Positions 1-5,279 of a stretch of DNA of 5,304 bases are shown here, in pieces. Every line of letters begins with the position of its first letter. Position 1 is the first letter of the stretch. The DNA comes from JAUNBG01 sp964442735 (GTDB lineage: Bacteria > Planctomycetota > Planctomycetia > Pirellulales > Thermoguttaceae), in assembly GCA_964442735.1 (NCBI GenBank), contig CAYUAP010000207.1, forward strand, positions 1 through 5,304, written 5' to 3'. The notes under the pieces were generated by a model. The model was not told where the DNA came from, made no database searches, and was given only the letters and a program-made list of their open reading frames with translations. The translations under genes and the position numbers were made by a program.

Positions 1-108
1 TATTACTCCAAACTCCAGTGTTACTCCAGACTCCAGTGTTACTCCAGACTCCAGTATTACTCCAGACTCCAGTATTACTCCAGACTCCGGTACTACTCCG
101 GACTTCAG
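1..108. repeat. 18-bp minisatellite, six tandem units
   Basis: Six head-to-tail 18-bp units run from the window edge: 1-18, 19-36, 37-54, 55-72, 73-90 and 91-108. The consensus is TRTTACTCCAGACTCCAG. Units 2 and 3 are identical, unit 4 differs from them only at the second base (TA instead of TG), unit 1 has one further change, and units 5 and 6 drift progressively (CCGG endings, then CTACTCCGGACTTC). Each unit is itself internally repetitive, with ACTCCAG occurring in nearly doubled form. The array probably continues to the left of the window. Decay toward the right end is typical of the edge of a tandem array. No minus-strand gene reaches this far, so it is intergenic as far as can be seen. 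Confidence 0.93.
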
Positions 109-109
109 G

Positions 110-174
110 ATTTTCGACAGACTATCTGTGTTTATCCGTGATATCCGTGGTTCCAAAATCGTTCGTTAATGGTT
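110..174 (+). repeat. interspersed ATCCGTG repeat, copy 1 (left inverted arm)
   Basis: This block contains three near-copies of a 9-mer (122-130, 132-140, 141-149; best form ATATCCGTG) followed by GGTTCCAAAATCGTTCGT. Its 115-170 section matches the reverse complement of 5206-5261 at 50 of 56 positions without gaps. Similarity reaches about 110 on the outer side with one inserted base, and about 174 on the inner side. A more diverged copy in the same orientation lies at 4126-4180. It sits past the 3' end of the deacetylase-like gene. The function is unknown; it behaves like a dispersed intergenic repeat and codes for nothing recognisable. Confidence 0.88.
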
Positions 175-192
175 CCAAAATCGTTCGTTAAT
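149..192 (+). repeat. 22-bp perfect tandem duplication
   Basis: Two identical, adjacent 22-bp units (149-170 and 171-192) begin GGTTCCAAAATCG and end CGTTAAT. A third start (GGTTC, 193-197) follows before the match is lost. The unit is the tail of the interspersed repeat; the inverted copy near 5206-5228 has this tail only once, so the doubling is a local event in copy 1, most simply replication slippage. Confidence 0.9.
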
Positions 193-200
193 GGTTCTCC

Positions 201-247
201 ATTCCGGAAGATTGTGATTTCTGTCCCGACAATCTTCCATTCGGAAT
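201..247 (-). terminator. hairpin downstream of the deacetylase-like gene
   Basis: An inverted repeat pairs 201-215 with 229-247 (ATTCCG + GAAGATTGT against ACAATCTTC + CATT + CGGAAT), giving 15 pairs interrupted by a 4-base bulge and closed by a 13-base loop. It begins 19 bases past the stop codon at 266-268. The position suits a transcription end or an mRNA 3'-stabilising stem for the operon. There is no run of T after the stem on the minus strand (it continues GGAGAACCAT), so it is not a textbook Rho-independent terminator. Confidence 0.45.
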
Positions 248-265
248 AAATTCTATTCGCAATAT

Positions 266-1504
266 TTATTTCTCCGGAACTCCATAAAAACCTTCGTTGA
301 ACCAACCGGGTTTATAGCCATGTTCAACGGCAAAACGAAGGGACGCTTCGACCCGTTGAAAATGGTCGGGAATATAATGTTTGTAATATTGCCAAAAATA
401 TTGTTCATGTGTAATCAGATTAAGTACTTCGCTTGTATTGGGATTATCAATTGTTTTCTGAAGGATAGGATAGGTATCCTCCAGATTGACATTATTATTA
501 CACACTCCCGACGAACGCGAAAATATGATTTTACTGTCGAAGTCGTACCAGCCACTATGGGTTCGAATATAGGCACACAAATATTCCGGGAGCTGATAGG
601 TGACCGGAGGTTTGATAAAACCACCGACCAGACAACGAACTCCCCGGTCCGCGAACACCTTGAATGTATTCGTCGGAATATTCCCGAAATGAACGATTGC
701 GGCTGGTTCATACGCTTTATCTGCAAAACGAATAATCTGTTCCCGTGTCAGATCAAAGTCAGTGCCAATCTGTTCCGCCGTCGCATGTTCATAGGGATTA
801 TTGGGAAATTCATCCTTCGAATGAAATGTTAAACGTAGCCAGTCGGCATTATCGTTCCATTGCGCCTTGTATTTGTCTGACATCATGGTCATATTGAATT
901 GCAATTGCGGTGCACAAGGCCAGCAACGTTGCTCCGTCCGGGAATAGAAACAGTTGAGCGCAAATTTCGCTCCATAACACTGATGCAGCCGTCTCAATTC
1001 CGATAAATAAAAACATTGAAACAGATCTTTATAGTCGTTTATATAAATATCCCGAAGGAAAAAACTGTTGTCGTCGATTTGAAATCGGAAGCGTTTAAAG
1101 GAATTTTGCACCCAAACCGGACGTGTACGAATGGTCGTGACTTTACCGTTTAACGTAACCGTTGCCTGAATCGTCGAAAAACGATCCGTTAATTCCACTT
1201 CGGCTTTAAACTCTTTCCCCTGGCGTTTGGCTGGTATTATTTTACCTCGCGGATCCTTTATTTCCACAACACTATCGATAGGAGCAACTCCGGAAACCTG
1301 TATTCGAAGCGTTTTTTTGCCGTTAGCGTCTTTTCCTGTTCCCAACACAGGATCGGAACAGCGCTCGTGAATAATACCTCCGTCGAATGGTTGGCTAAAA
1401 TAAAAGGCACTTTTAGTGGGATCCTCTTGAGGAAAATCGGCCCCCGACAATAATGATACCGCAGTAACAGCCGATATGGAACGAATAAATTCTCGTCTTT
1501 TCAT
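266..1504 (-). CDS. Tat-exported polysaccharide-deacetylase-like protein (putative)
   Basis: A 412-residue protein of unknown exact function. It opens with MKRREFIRS followed by a short hydrophobic stretch (about residues 10-20), a twin-arginine leader, so export in folded form is likely. Residues ~45-133 are rich in beta-forming segments and look like an Ig-like domain. From ~138 the sequence resembles the NodB-like polysaccharide deacetylase barrel, recognised by style rather than by a strong motif: FQIDDN with paired Asp 144-145, HSKDEF with His228, a HEQYFWQYY segment with His366, and a closing GWFNEGFYG (400-408). These acidic and histidine residues are candidates for a metal or sugar site. 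Seven cysteines lie at 164-335, including CWPC at 194-197. The ATG has an AAGGAG ribosome site 9 bases upstream, and the gene starts 30 bp after the FAD oxidoreductase gene, so the two are probably co-transcribed. Coding status is secure; the deacetylase assignment is tentative and a catalytically different barrel is possible. Confidence 0.88.
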   Translation of the reverse strand: MKRREFIRSISAVTAVSLLSGADFPQEDPTKSAFYFSQPFDGGIIHERCSDPVLGTGKDANGKKTLRIQVSGVAPIDSVVEIKDPRGKIIPAKRQGKEFKAEVELTDRFSTIQATVTLNGKVTTIRTRPVWVQNSFKRFRFQIDDNSFFLRDIYINDYKDLFQCFYLSELRRLHQCYGAKFALNCFYSRTEQRCWPCAPQLQFNMTMMSDKYKAQWNDNADWLRLTFHSKDEFPNNPYEHATAEQIGTDFDLTREQIIRFADKAYEPAAIVHFGNIPTNTFKVFADRGVRCLVGGFIKPPVTYQLPEYLCAYIRTHSGWYDFDSKIIFSRSSGVCNNNVNLEDTYPILQKTIDNPNTSEVLNLITHEQYFWQYYKHYIPDHFQRVEASLRFAVEHGYKPGWFNEGFYGVPEK

Positions 1505-1507
1505 TTT

Positions 1508-1550
1508 AATTTACTCCTTGTTATCGTGTTAAATTTACTTCTTGTTATCG
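1508..1550 (-). repeat. 24-bp-offset direct duplication spanning stop codon and next ribosome site
   Basis: On the minus strand CGATAACAAGAAGTAAATT (plus 1532-1550) is followed 24 bp later by CGATAACAAGGAGTAAATT (plus 1508-1526), 18 of 19 bases identical. The first copy encodes the last residues (DNKK) and stop of the FAD oxidoreductase; the second forms the leader of the next gene. The single difference, A to G, turns AAGAAG into the Shine-Dalgarno sequence AAGGAG. Confidence 0.85.
1514..1519 (-). promoter_or_regulatory. ribosome binding site of the deacetylase-like gene
   Basis: AAGGAG on the minus strand lies 9 bases before the ATG at 1502-1504. It is an optimal Shine-Dalgarno match and fixes the start so that the RREFIR leader is the true N-terminus. 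Confidence 0.85.
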
Positions 1551-3919
1551 GGCAGACGGTAAAGTTGCCAATCCCAGAGACGAACAATATCGTGACTGTA
1601 CAGACTTAACAGACGAAATGTTTTGGCTTTAACAGTTGGAAATTTTATTCCAAACACAAACGCCTGATTATCGATAAATAAAGTATCGGGAATATCAATA
1701 AATTTTCCATCTTTTTCATATTGAAGAACGAAGTCTTCAAGGGGCGACTGTGGTCCGGCTTGACCACTGGCAACGATCATGGCGTTGATTTCCGTTGGTT
1801 TTTCGAAGGTTAAGGCGGCCCAAACACGAGTTCTCTTCGTTGCCTCCTGACGGGCACTGACCCAGCGTTCTTTATTACTGTCAAGATTATATTTGCCGTC
1901 GTTGATATATTTACTGTCATAATTTTCCATGGTACTGGGAACGGAGACCTTCGCCTTTAAAGCGAGATTCTCGCCCGGTTCGTCCATCCAAGACTGTTTT
2001 TGCAATAAAATCAACGCTGGCGAAGGCGGAGCAATCCCTTTTTCCATTAGTTTTTTGAGTTCGGGAAGATATTTCTGATAGACCAGACGAGGCATACAAT
2101 CGTTTTGACGACAGATTGACGCGGCCATTCCGACAACTTCCCCCATCATACCTCCTGTTCGCATGACCCGGGTCGTTCCCAACGCAACATGGGTTACACT
2201 AATATCACGGCCCGCCATAAAGAGATTGGAAACGTTTCGTGAATAAAAACAACGATAGGGTATACTATACGGTTTTATGGAAATGGACGGAGCGAATGTC
2301 CGAAATTCCTCTCCTTTAAACCAGGTCGTATTGTTCTTTTGCGGATAATGTAAATCAATGGGCCAGGTTGTAGTAACAGAGGCATCGTCCCATTCTTTTT
2401 GATCGCGGATATCCTGCTCTTTAAGAATGACATCCCCCAATAAACGGCGCGATTCCCGTTTGCCAGCTACCCAGGGCACCCAACTCAAGGTACGATTACG
2501 GACAATATCCTTCCAGGGATCACCTATCTTGTTCTTCATATAGGACCAATGTCCATAAACGGCTCGAAGACCATGGTCGCGTACTTTTTCCGCATCATGA
2601 ACCTGATCCCAAAAGAGGCCGGTCTCCCAATCCCAACTACCGTTTATAACAGGATCAATCGATTCCGGCGTAAATATAACAGCCCAAGGCAGTTCCGGAA
2701 AATTTATTTCCGTCTTCATCTCCCTTGTTCCCCACATAAAGGAGGCCCCCATCGTCATTTTATCCGCAACTTCCGGTGCGGTTGGTTCGCCCGTTTCGGA
2801 ACGTGCTTCCCGGCCCATACGCCAGTCGGCCCCCGACAAATAACCGAGATTACCGTCCCCCGTACAATCAGCAAACAATTTGCCCTTGAAACGAAGAATT
2901 CTTCCCGTTTCAAGGTGCTGACCGTAAACAGCTTGTATTTGAATCTCTTTATCACCAACCTGTCTGTCAACCTTGTTGACATGTGTATTTAAATATAAAT
3001 GAAGTCTTTTCTCTTGAAGTACAAGCTGCTCTACATTCTTCTCCAGGGACAGTGGACGTATTTGACTGTTTTTCGGCTGCGGTCGAAGCTGATATACCAG
3101 ATTACCCAAATTCCGATAGGGCGCCTGATTAATCATACCGGCCAACCCCACTCTAATCTCCGAACTGGCATTTCCCCCCAGAACAGGTCTATCTTGAATC
3201 AGAGCTGTCTCCAACCCTAATCGAGCAGCCGTTATGGCAGCACAAATCCCCCCCAATCCACCTCCAACTACAATTAAATCAAATGGTTTCTCCTGCGCGT
3301 CCGGAATTTCCTTCGGCAGATTTTGCGCTTGATAACGCAGGGGAGTCAAAAATTCGTCCGTATTGGGAGGAATAAAACCATCATCCGCCGTAAAACAAAT
3401 GGCATCAAAACGTCCGTCGAAACCAGTTAAATCATGAACAGCAATGGTAACCTCTTGACGATCACGATCAATTTCAATCGAATCGCCCTCCTGCCAATGC
3501 CAGGGATTGCCTTCAGTCCCGAACTCGGTCTTTAATGTTTTCCGGTCCACAACGACTTGAAATCGGCCCGGCGCGTATTGCGTCGTCCAGGGAGCAACCC
3601 AGTTGCGCGTTCGGACATAAAGTCGATATTTTCCTTTAACCGGAAATACAACCTTCGTTGATGCATCGGCAACGGGAATTCCAATTCCATGTGCCAAAAG
3701 AACCGGAGAACCCATCTCGTCCATGTACTGCTGGTCAACGACCCAGCCCCCTTTATCCGAAAATCCTTCCGCCTCTAAAAAAATCGTCTTTTTGTATTTC
3801 TCCAGATATTGTCCGTATGCACTGGAAAAACTCAATAGAGTCATCAATAAAAAAAGAAAAATGAATTTGTATGTTATCTTCGTATCCAAACTTTTTCCAT
3901 AGAAAAATGATTGCTTCAT
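1535..3919 (-). CDS. secreted FAD-dependent oxidoreductase with flanking sugar-binding-like modules
   Basis: Predicted 794 residues from the ATG at 3917-3919. That start is preferred because GGGAG lies 10 bases upstream and it gives a clean Sec signal (hydrophobic ~19-31, likely cut after SAYG, residue 36). An in-frame ATG at 3980-3982 would add 21 residues with no ribosome site and bury the signal. Modules: ~45-180 a beta-rich domain starting FLEAEGF, like carbohydrate-binding domains; ~213-605 an FAD_oxidored (PF12831-type) flavoprotein with VVGGGLGG (217-224), RPVLGGNASSEIR (244-256), ADCTGDG (350-356) and the late FAD-contact motif FMAGRDISVTHVALGTTR (567-584); ~651-789 a discoidin (F5/8 C)-like domain starting NLALKAKV. 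The family binds FAD; its substrates are mostly undefined, and members are often loosely labelled xanthan-lyase-related. Action on an extracellular glycan is inference. It is the first gene of a likely two-gene operon. Confidence 0.92.
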   Translation of the reverse strand: MKQSFFYGKSLDTKITYKFIFLFLLMTLLSFSSAYGQYLEKYKKTIFLEAEGFSDKGGWVVDQQYMDEMGSPVLLAHGIGIPVADASTKVVFPVKGKYRLYVRTRNWVAPWTTQYAPGRFQVVVDRKTLKTEFGTEGNPWHWQEGDSIEIDRDRQEVTIAVHDLTGFDGRFDAICFTADDGFIPPNTDEFLTPLRYQAQNLPKEIPDAQEKPFDLIVVGGGLGGICAAITAARLGLETALIQDRPVLGGNASSEIRVGLAGMINQAPYRNLGNLVYQLRPQPKNSQIRPLSLEKNVEQLVLQEKRLHLYLNTHVNKVDRQVGDKEIQIQAVYGQHLETGRILRFKGKLFADCTGDGNLGYLSGADWRMGREARSETGEPTAPEVADKMTMGASFMWGTREMKTEINFPELPWAVIFTPESIDPVINGSWDWETGLFWDQVHDAEKVRDHGLRAVYGHWSYMKNKIGDPWKDIVRNRTLSWVPWVAGKRESRRLLGDVILKEQDIRDQKEWDDASVTTTWPIDLHYPQKNNTTWFKGEEFRTFAPSISIKPYSIPYRCFYSRNVSNLFMAGRDISVTHVALGTTRVMRTGGMMGEVVGMAASICRQNDCMPRLVYQKYLPELKKLMEKGIAPPSPALILLQKQSWMDEPGENLALKAKVSVPSTMENYDSKYINDGKYNLDSNKERWVSARQEATKRTRVWAALTFEKPTEINAMIVASGQAGPQSPLEDFVLQYEKDGKFIDIPDTLFIDNQAFVFGIKFPTVKAKTFRLLSLYSHDIVRLWDWQLYRLPDNKK

Positions 3920-3929
3920 AATATAAAGT

Positions 3930-3934
3930 CTCCC
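3930..3934 (-). promoter_or_regulatory. ribosome binding site deciding the start of the FAD oxidoreductase
   Basis: GGGAG (within GAGGGAGA) on the minus strand lies 10 bases before the ATG at 3917-3919. The alternative upstream ATG at 3980-3982 is preceded by CAGTATTATCC, which has no purine-rich site. This supports the shorter protein. Confidence 0.75.
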
Positions 3935-3976
3935 TCTATAAAATACAGTACACAAACGTTCATTAAATTTATTTGT

Positions 3977-4005
3977 AACCATGGATAATACTGATTTTCA
4001 TGGTT
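3977..4005. promoter_or_regulatory. 7-bp perfect inverted repeat in the leader of the FAD oxidoreductase gene
   Basis: AACCATG (3977-3983) and CATGGTT (3999-4005) are perfect inverted copies separated by 15 bases. Centre-to-centre spacing is 22 bp, about two helical turns, so it could be a protein-binding site or a weak RNA hairpin in the 5' leader. It may also be chance in this AT-rich stretch. Confidence 0.4.
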
Positions 4006-4021
4006 GGTTTTGGCAAACAAT

Positions 4022-4061
4022 ATTCTTGTGAAATGTTCACCATTCTTGTGAAATGTTCACC
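4022..4061 (-). promoter_or_regulatory. candidate double operator: two tandem 20-bp units with palindromes
   Basis: The 20-base unit ATTCTTGTGAAATGTTCACC occurs twice with no gap and no mismatch (4022-4041, 4042-4061). Each unit contains the palindrome GTGAA-ATG-TTCAC (4028-4040 and 4048-4060). The two palindromes are exactly 20 bp apart, so two dimers would bind on nearly the same face of the helix. They lie about 110-140 bp before the FAD oxidoreductase start and directly downstream of a possible -10 box, the usual place for a repressor. No regulator gene is in the window and the binding protein is unknown. Confidence 0.55.
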
Positions 4062-4062
4062 C

Positions 4063-4068
4063 TATATA
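4063..4068 (-). promoter_or_regulatory. possible -10 box for the FAD oxidoreductase operon
   Basis: TATATA on the minus strand lies in an AT-rich stretch (AAATTTATATAGG). Transcription starting 6-8 bases further would begin inside the first palindrome met in that direction (4048-4060), leaving a leader of about 135 bases. No good TTGACA-like -35 is at the usual distance; TGATTG lies 16 bases upstream. Weak by itself, supported mainly by its position beside the palindromes. Confidence 0.3.
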
Positions 4069-4125
4069 AATTTAAGTTTTTTACCAATCATTGTCTTTTC
4101 AGTACATTATCCATATTCATCCAAG

Positions 4126-4180
4126 ATATCCGTGATATTCATGATATCCGTAATATCCGTGGTTTCAAAAATGTCTTGTC
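4126..4180 (+). repeat. interspersed ATCCGTG repeat, copy 2 (diverged)
   Basis: Four contiguous 9-mers, ATATCCGTG (4126-4134), ATATTCATG (4135-4143), ATATCCGTA (4144-4152) and ATATCCGTG (4153-4161), lead into GGTTTCAAAAATG, matching the 9-mer plus GGTTCCAAAA layout of copies 1 and 3. It is in the same orientation as copy 1, past the 3' end of the MBL gene and upstream of the oxidoreductase operon. A related ATATTCATC at 4113-4121 is out of phase. Confidence 0.8.
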
Positions 4181-4209
4181 GTTTACATATCCGGTTGTAA
4201 ATACAGCAA

Positions 4210-5127
4210 TCACGGAATTTGCAGGACAATTAAACCGTCTTTTGCGTTATAATGCTCCTTGACATTGAGTTTTTTCATCCATTGCTTGGTTTGTTCCGTT
4301 GTCAATCTCCCGGTACCAGGTCCTTTTCCAAAATCATTAACCCAAATCCAGTCGGTAGTCGGCCAAAGGCATCGTTTCGGAGCCAATTTGGTATATTGTT
4401 CCTCGTTGAGACCACTCTGACCATGATGGGCCATTTGAGTATAATCACATTGCAGTTTTTCAATCGGCTGTGATTTCAGAAGATGATTCCCCCCAGTAAC
4501 CCCCATATCTCCGGTAAAGAGAAGGGAGGTTTTTCCGGTATCGACACGATAACAAATCGAAGAATCATTAATTCCATGGGTATATTTTTCATATTCGGGA
4601 GCGATATCGTTCATCACCGTAATGGTTACATATTTCCCAACTTTAATAACATCGTTCTTTTTAGGTGTCTTGACCGAAGCAGAGACCGATTTTAAATTCC
4701 CCATCCAGCGTTCACGAAATGTTTTTCCACCCGACTCCAATTTATCTAAAATATCCGCAGTCGGAAAAGAATAATAGAGTTCGCCAATGGAAAAATCACT
4801 TTTATTGGTTTCAAGCAGATTCGTTAATGCACCATAATGATCGCCATGCGCATGGGATAACAGCCAAACGTCCACCCGGGCGGCTGGACTTTGTTCTTTA
4901 ATCATTTTCAGTAGAAATGGTGCGTCTCCTGGCATTCCACCGTCTAAAACAATTAGTTTACCGTCCACTGTCTTCATAACGTATCCCATCATTTGAGAAT
5001 GGGTCTGATTCGTCAGTTGCCATAGTGTCATGGCCGGTTTCTCCGACGATTCTTGTGCAGTAATCTTTAGGATACTCGTCATCAAACATAAAAATACCAT
5101 TAACACTAAAAATAGAAATTTCTTCAT
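4210..5127 (-). CDS. secreted metallo-beta-lactamase-fold hydrolase (ComEC-like MBL domain)
   Basis: A 305-residue exported hydrolase of unknown substrate. Residues 1-~24 form a Sec signal (MKKF, then a hydrophobic core, likely cut near KITA-QE; no lipobox cysteine). The MBL fold follows: LIVLDGG (58-64), the metal-binding motif SHAHGDH (His92, His94, Asp96, His97), a NDSSICYRV strand (187-195), LLFTGD with Asp207, and MAHHG with His234-His235. The order (HxHxDH, N-x-S strand, TGD, HHG) is that of the detached ComEC/Rec2-type MBL domain (COG2333), and there is no extra His between the first motif and TGD at the expected place. ComEC-type domains can be nucleases, but this one stands alone without the membrane channel, so DNA uptake cannot be claimed; phosphoesters, lactones or other esters are possible. 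The ATG has AAAGG 8 bases upstream. It is transcribed toward the oxidoreductase operon but separated from it by 290 bp with a repeat and possible promoter, so it is probably its own unit. Confidence 0.92.
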   Translation of the reverse strand: MKKFLFLVLMVFLCLMTSILKITAQESSEKPAMTLWQLTNQTHSQMMGYVMKTVDGKLIVLDGGMPGDAPFLLKMIKEQSPAARVDVWLLSHAHGDHYGALTNLLETNKSDFSIGELYYSFPTADILDKLESGGKTFRERWMGNLKSVSASVKTPKKNDVIKVGKYVTITVMNDIAPEYEKYTHGINDSSICYRVDTGKTSLLFTGDMGVTGGNHLLKSQPIEKLQCDYTQMAHHGQSGLNEEQYTKLAPKRCLWPTTDWIWVNDFGKGPGTGRLTTEQTKQWMKKLNVKEHYNAKDGLIVLQIP

Positions 5128-5135
5128 TCTATTTA

Positions 5136-5140
5136 CCTTT
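5136..5140 (-). promoter_or_regulatory. ribosome binding site of the MBL hydrolase gene
   Basis: AAAGG (in GAAAGGTAA) on the minus strand lies 8 bases before the ATG at 5125-5127. It is a moderate Shine-Dalgarno match and agrees with the start that yields a proper signal peptide. Confidence 0.7.
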
Positions 5141-5201
5141 CGTTAAAAAAATATATTGATCCATACAGGAAGGAATATTATCCACCCTTTAGACATATAG
5201 T

Positions 5202-5267
5202 AACGATTCACGAACGATTTTGGAACCTCGGATATCACGGATAAACATCAATAGTCTGCCGTAAAAT
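5202..5267 (-). repeat. interspersed ATCCGTG repeat, copy 3 (right inverted arm)
   Basis: Read on the minus strand this block gives GGCAGACTAT, then TTTATCCGTGATATCCGAGG, then TTCCAAAATCGTTCGTGAAT, and matches 115-170 at 50 of 56 positions (5206-5261). Differences fall opposite 117, 126-128, 148 and 167. It lies about 75 bases upstream of the MBL gene and so would be in or near that gene's promoter region. Unlike copy 1 it carries the GGTTCCAAAA tail only once. Confidence 0.88.
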
Positions 5268-5279
5268 ACAATATTTTAC
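5261..5279. repeat. AT-rich perfect palindrome, 8 + 3 + 8
   Basis: GTAAAATA, spacer CAA, TATTTTAC is a perfect inverted repeat directly abutting the outer edge of repeat copy 3. It could be the stem of a weak terminator of a gene beyond the window, a protein-binding site, or part of the repeat's edge. Copy 1 has no matching palindrome at its outer edge. Confidence 0.5.

Noticed and set aside
2..169. Plus-strand open frame from the window edge encoding TPDSS repeats and ending at a TAA (167-169)
   Set aside because: It consists wholly of the minisatellite and then the interspersed repeat; lack of stops follows from the 18-bp period being a multiple of three. Kept only as an alternative because the left side is unseen.
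1..197. CRISPR array
   Set aside because: The 18-bp and 22-bp units are directly adjacent with no unique spacers, and no cas genes are present.
320..832. Plus-strand open frame of 170 codons opposite the deacetylase-like gene
   Set aside because: It is fully antisense to a convincing exported protein, has no recognisable domain or ribosome site, and is rich in Ile, Arg and Cys as expected of a shadow frame.
3920..3982. Longer N-terminus for the FAD oxidoreductase from the ATG at 3980-3982
   Set aside because: It has no ribosome binding site, adds 21 residues before an otherwise normal signal peptide, and the internal ATG at 3917-3919 has GGGAG at good spacing.
4000..4262. Two overlapping short plus-strand open frames of 66 and 69 codons in the intergenic gap
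   Set aside because: They run through the 20-bp tandem units and the ATCCGTG repeat, overlap each other, and show no domain-like composition or clear ribosome site.
110..5267. Insertion sequence or composite transposon bounded by the inverted arms
   Set aside because: There is no transposase or integrase gene between the arms, no target-site duplication can be seen at the outer edges, and a third copy lies internally.
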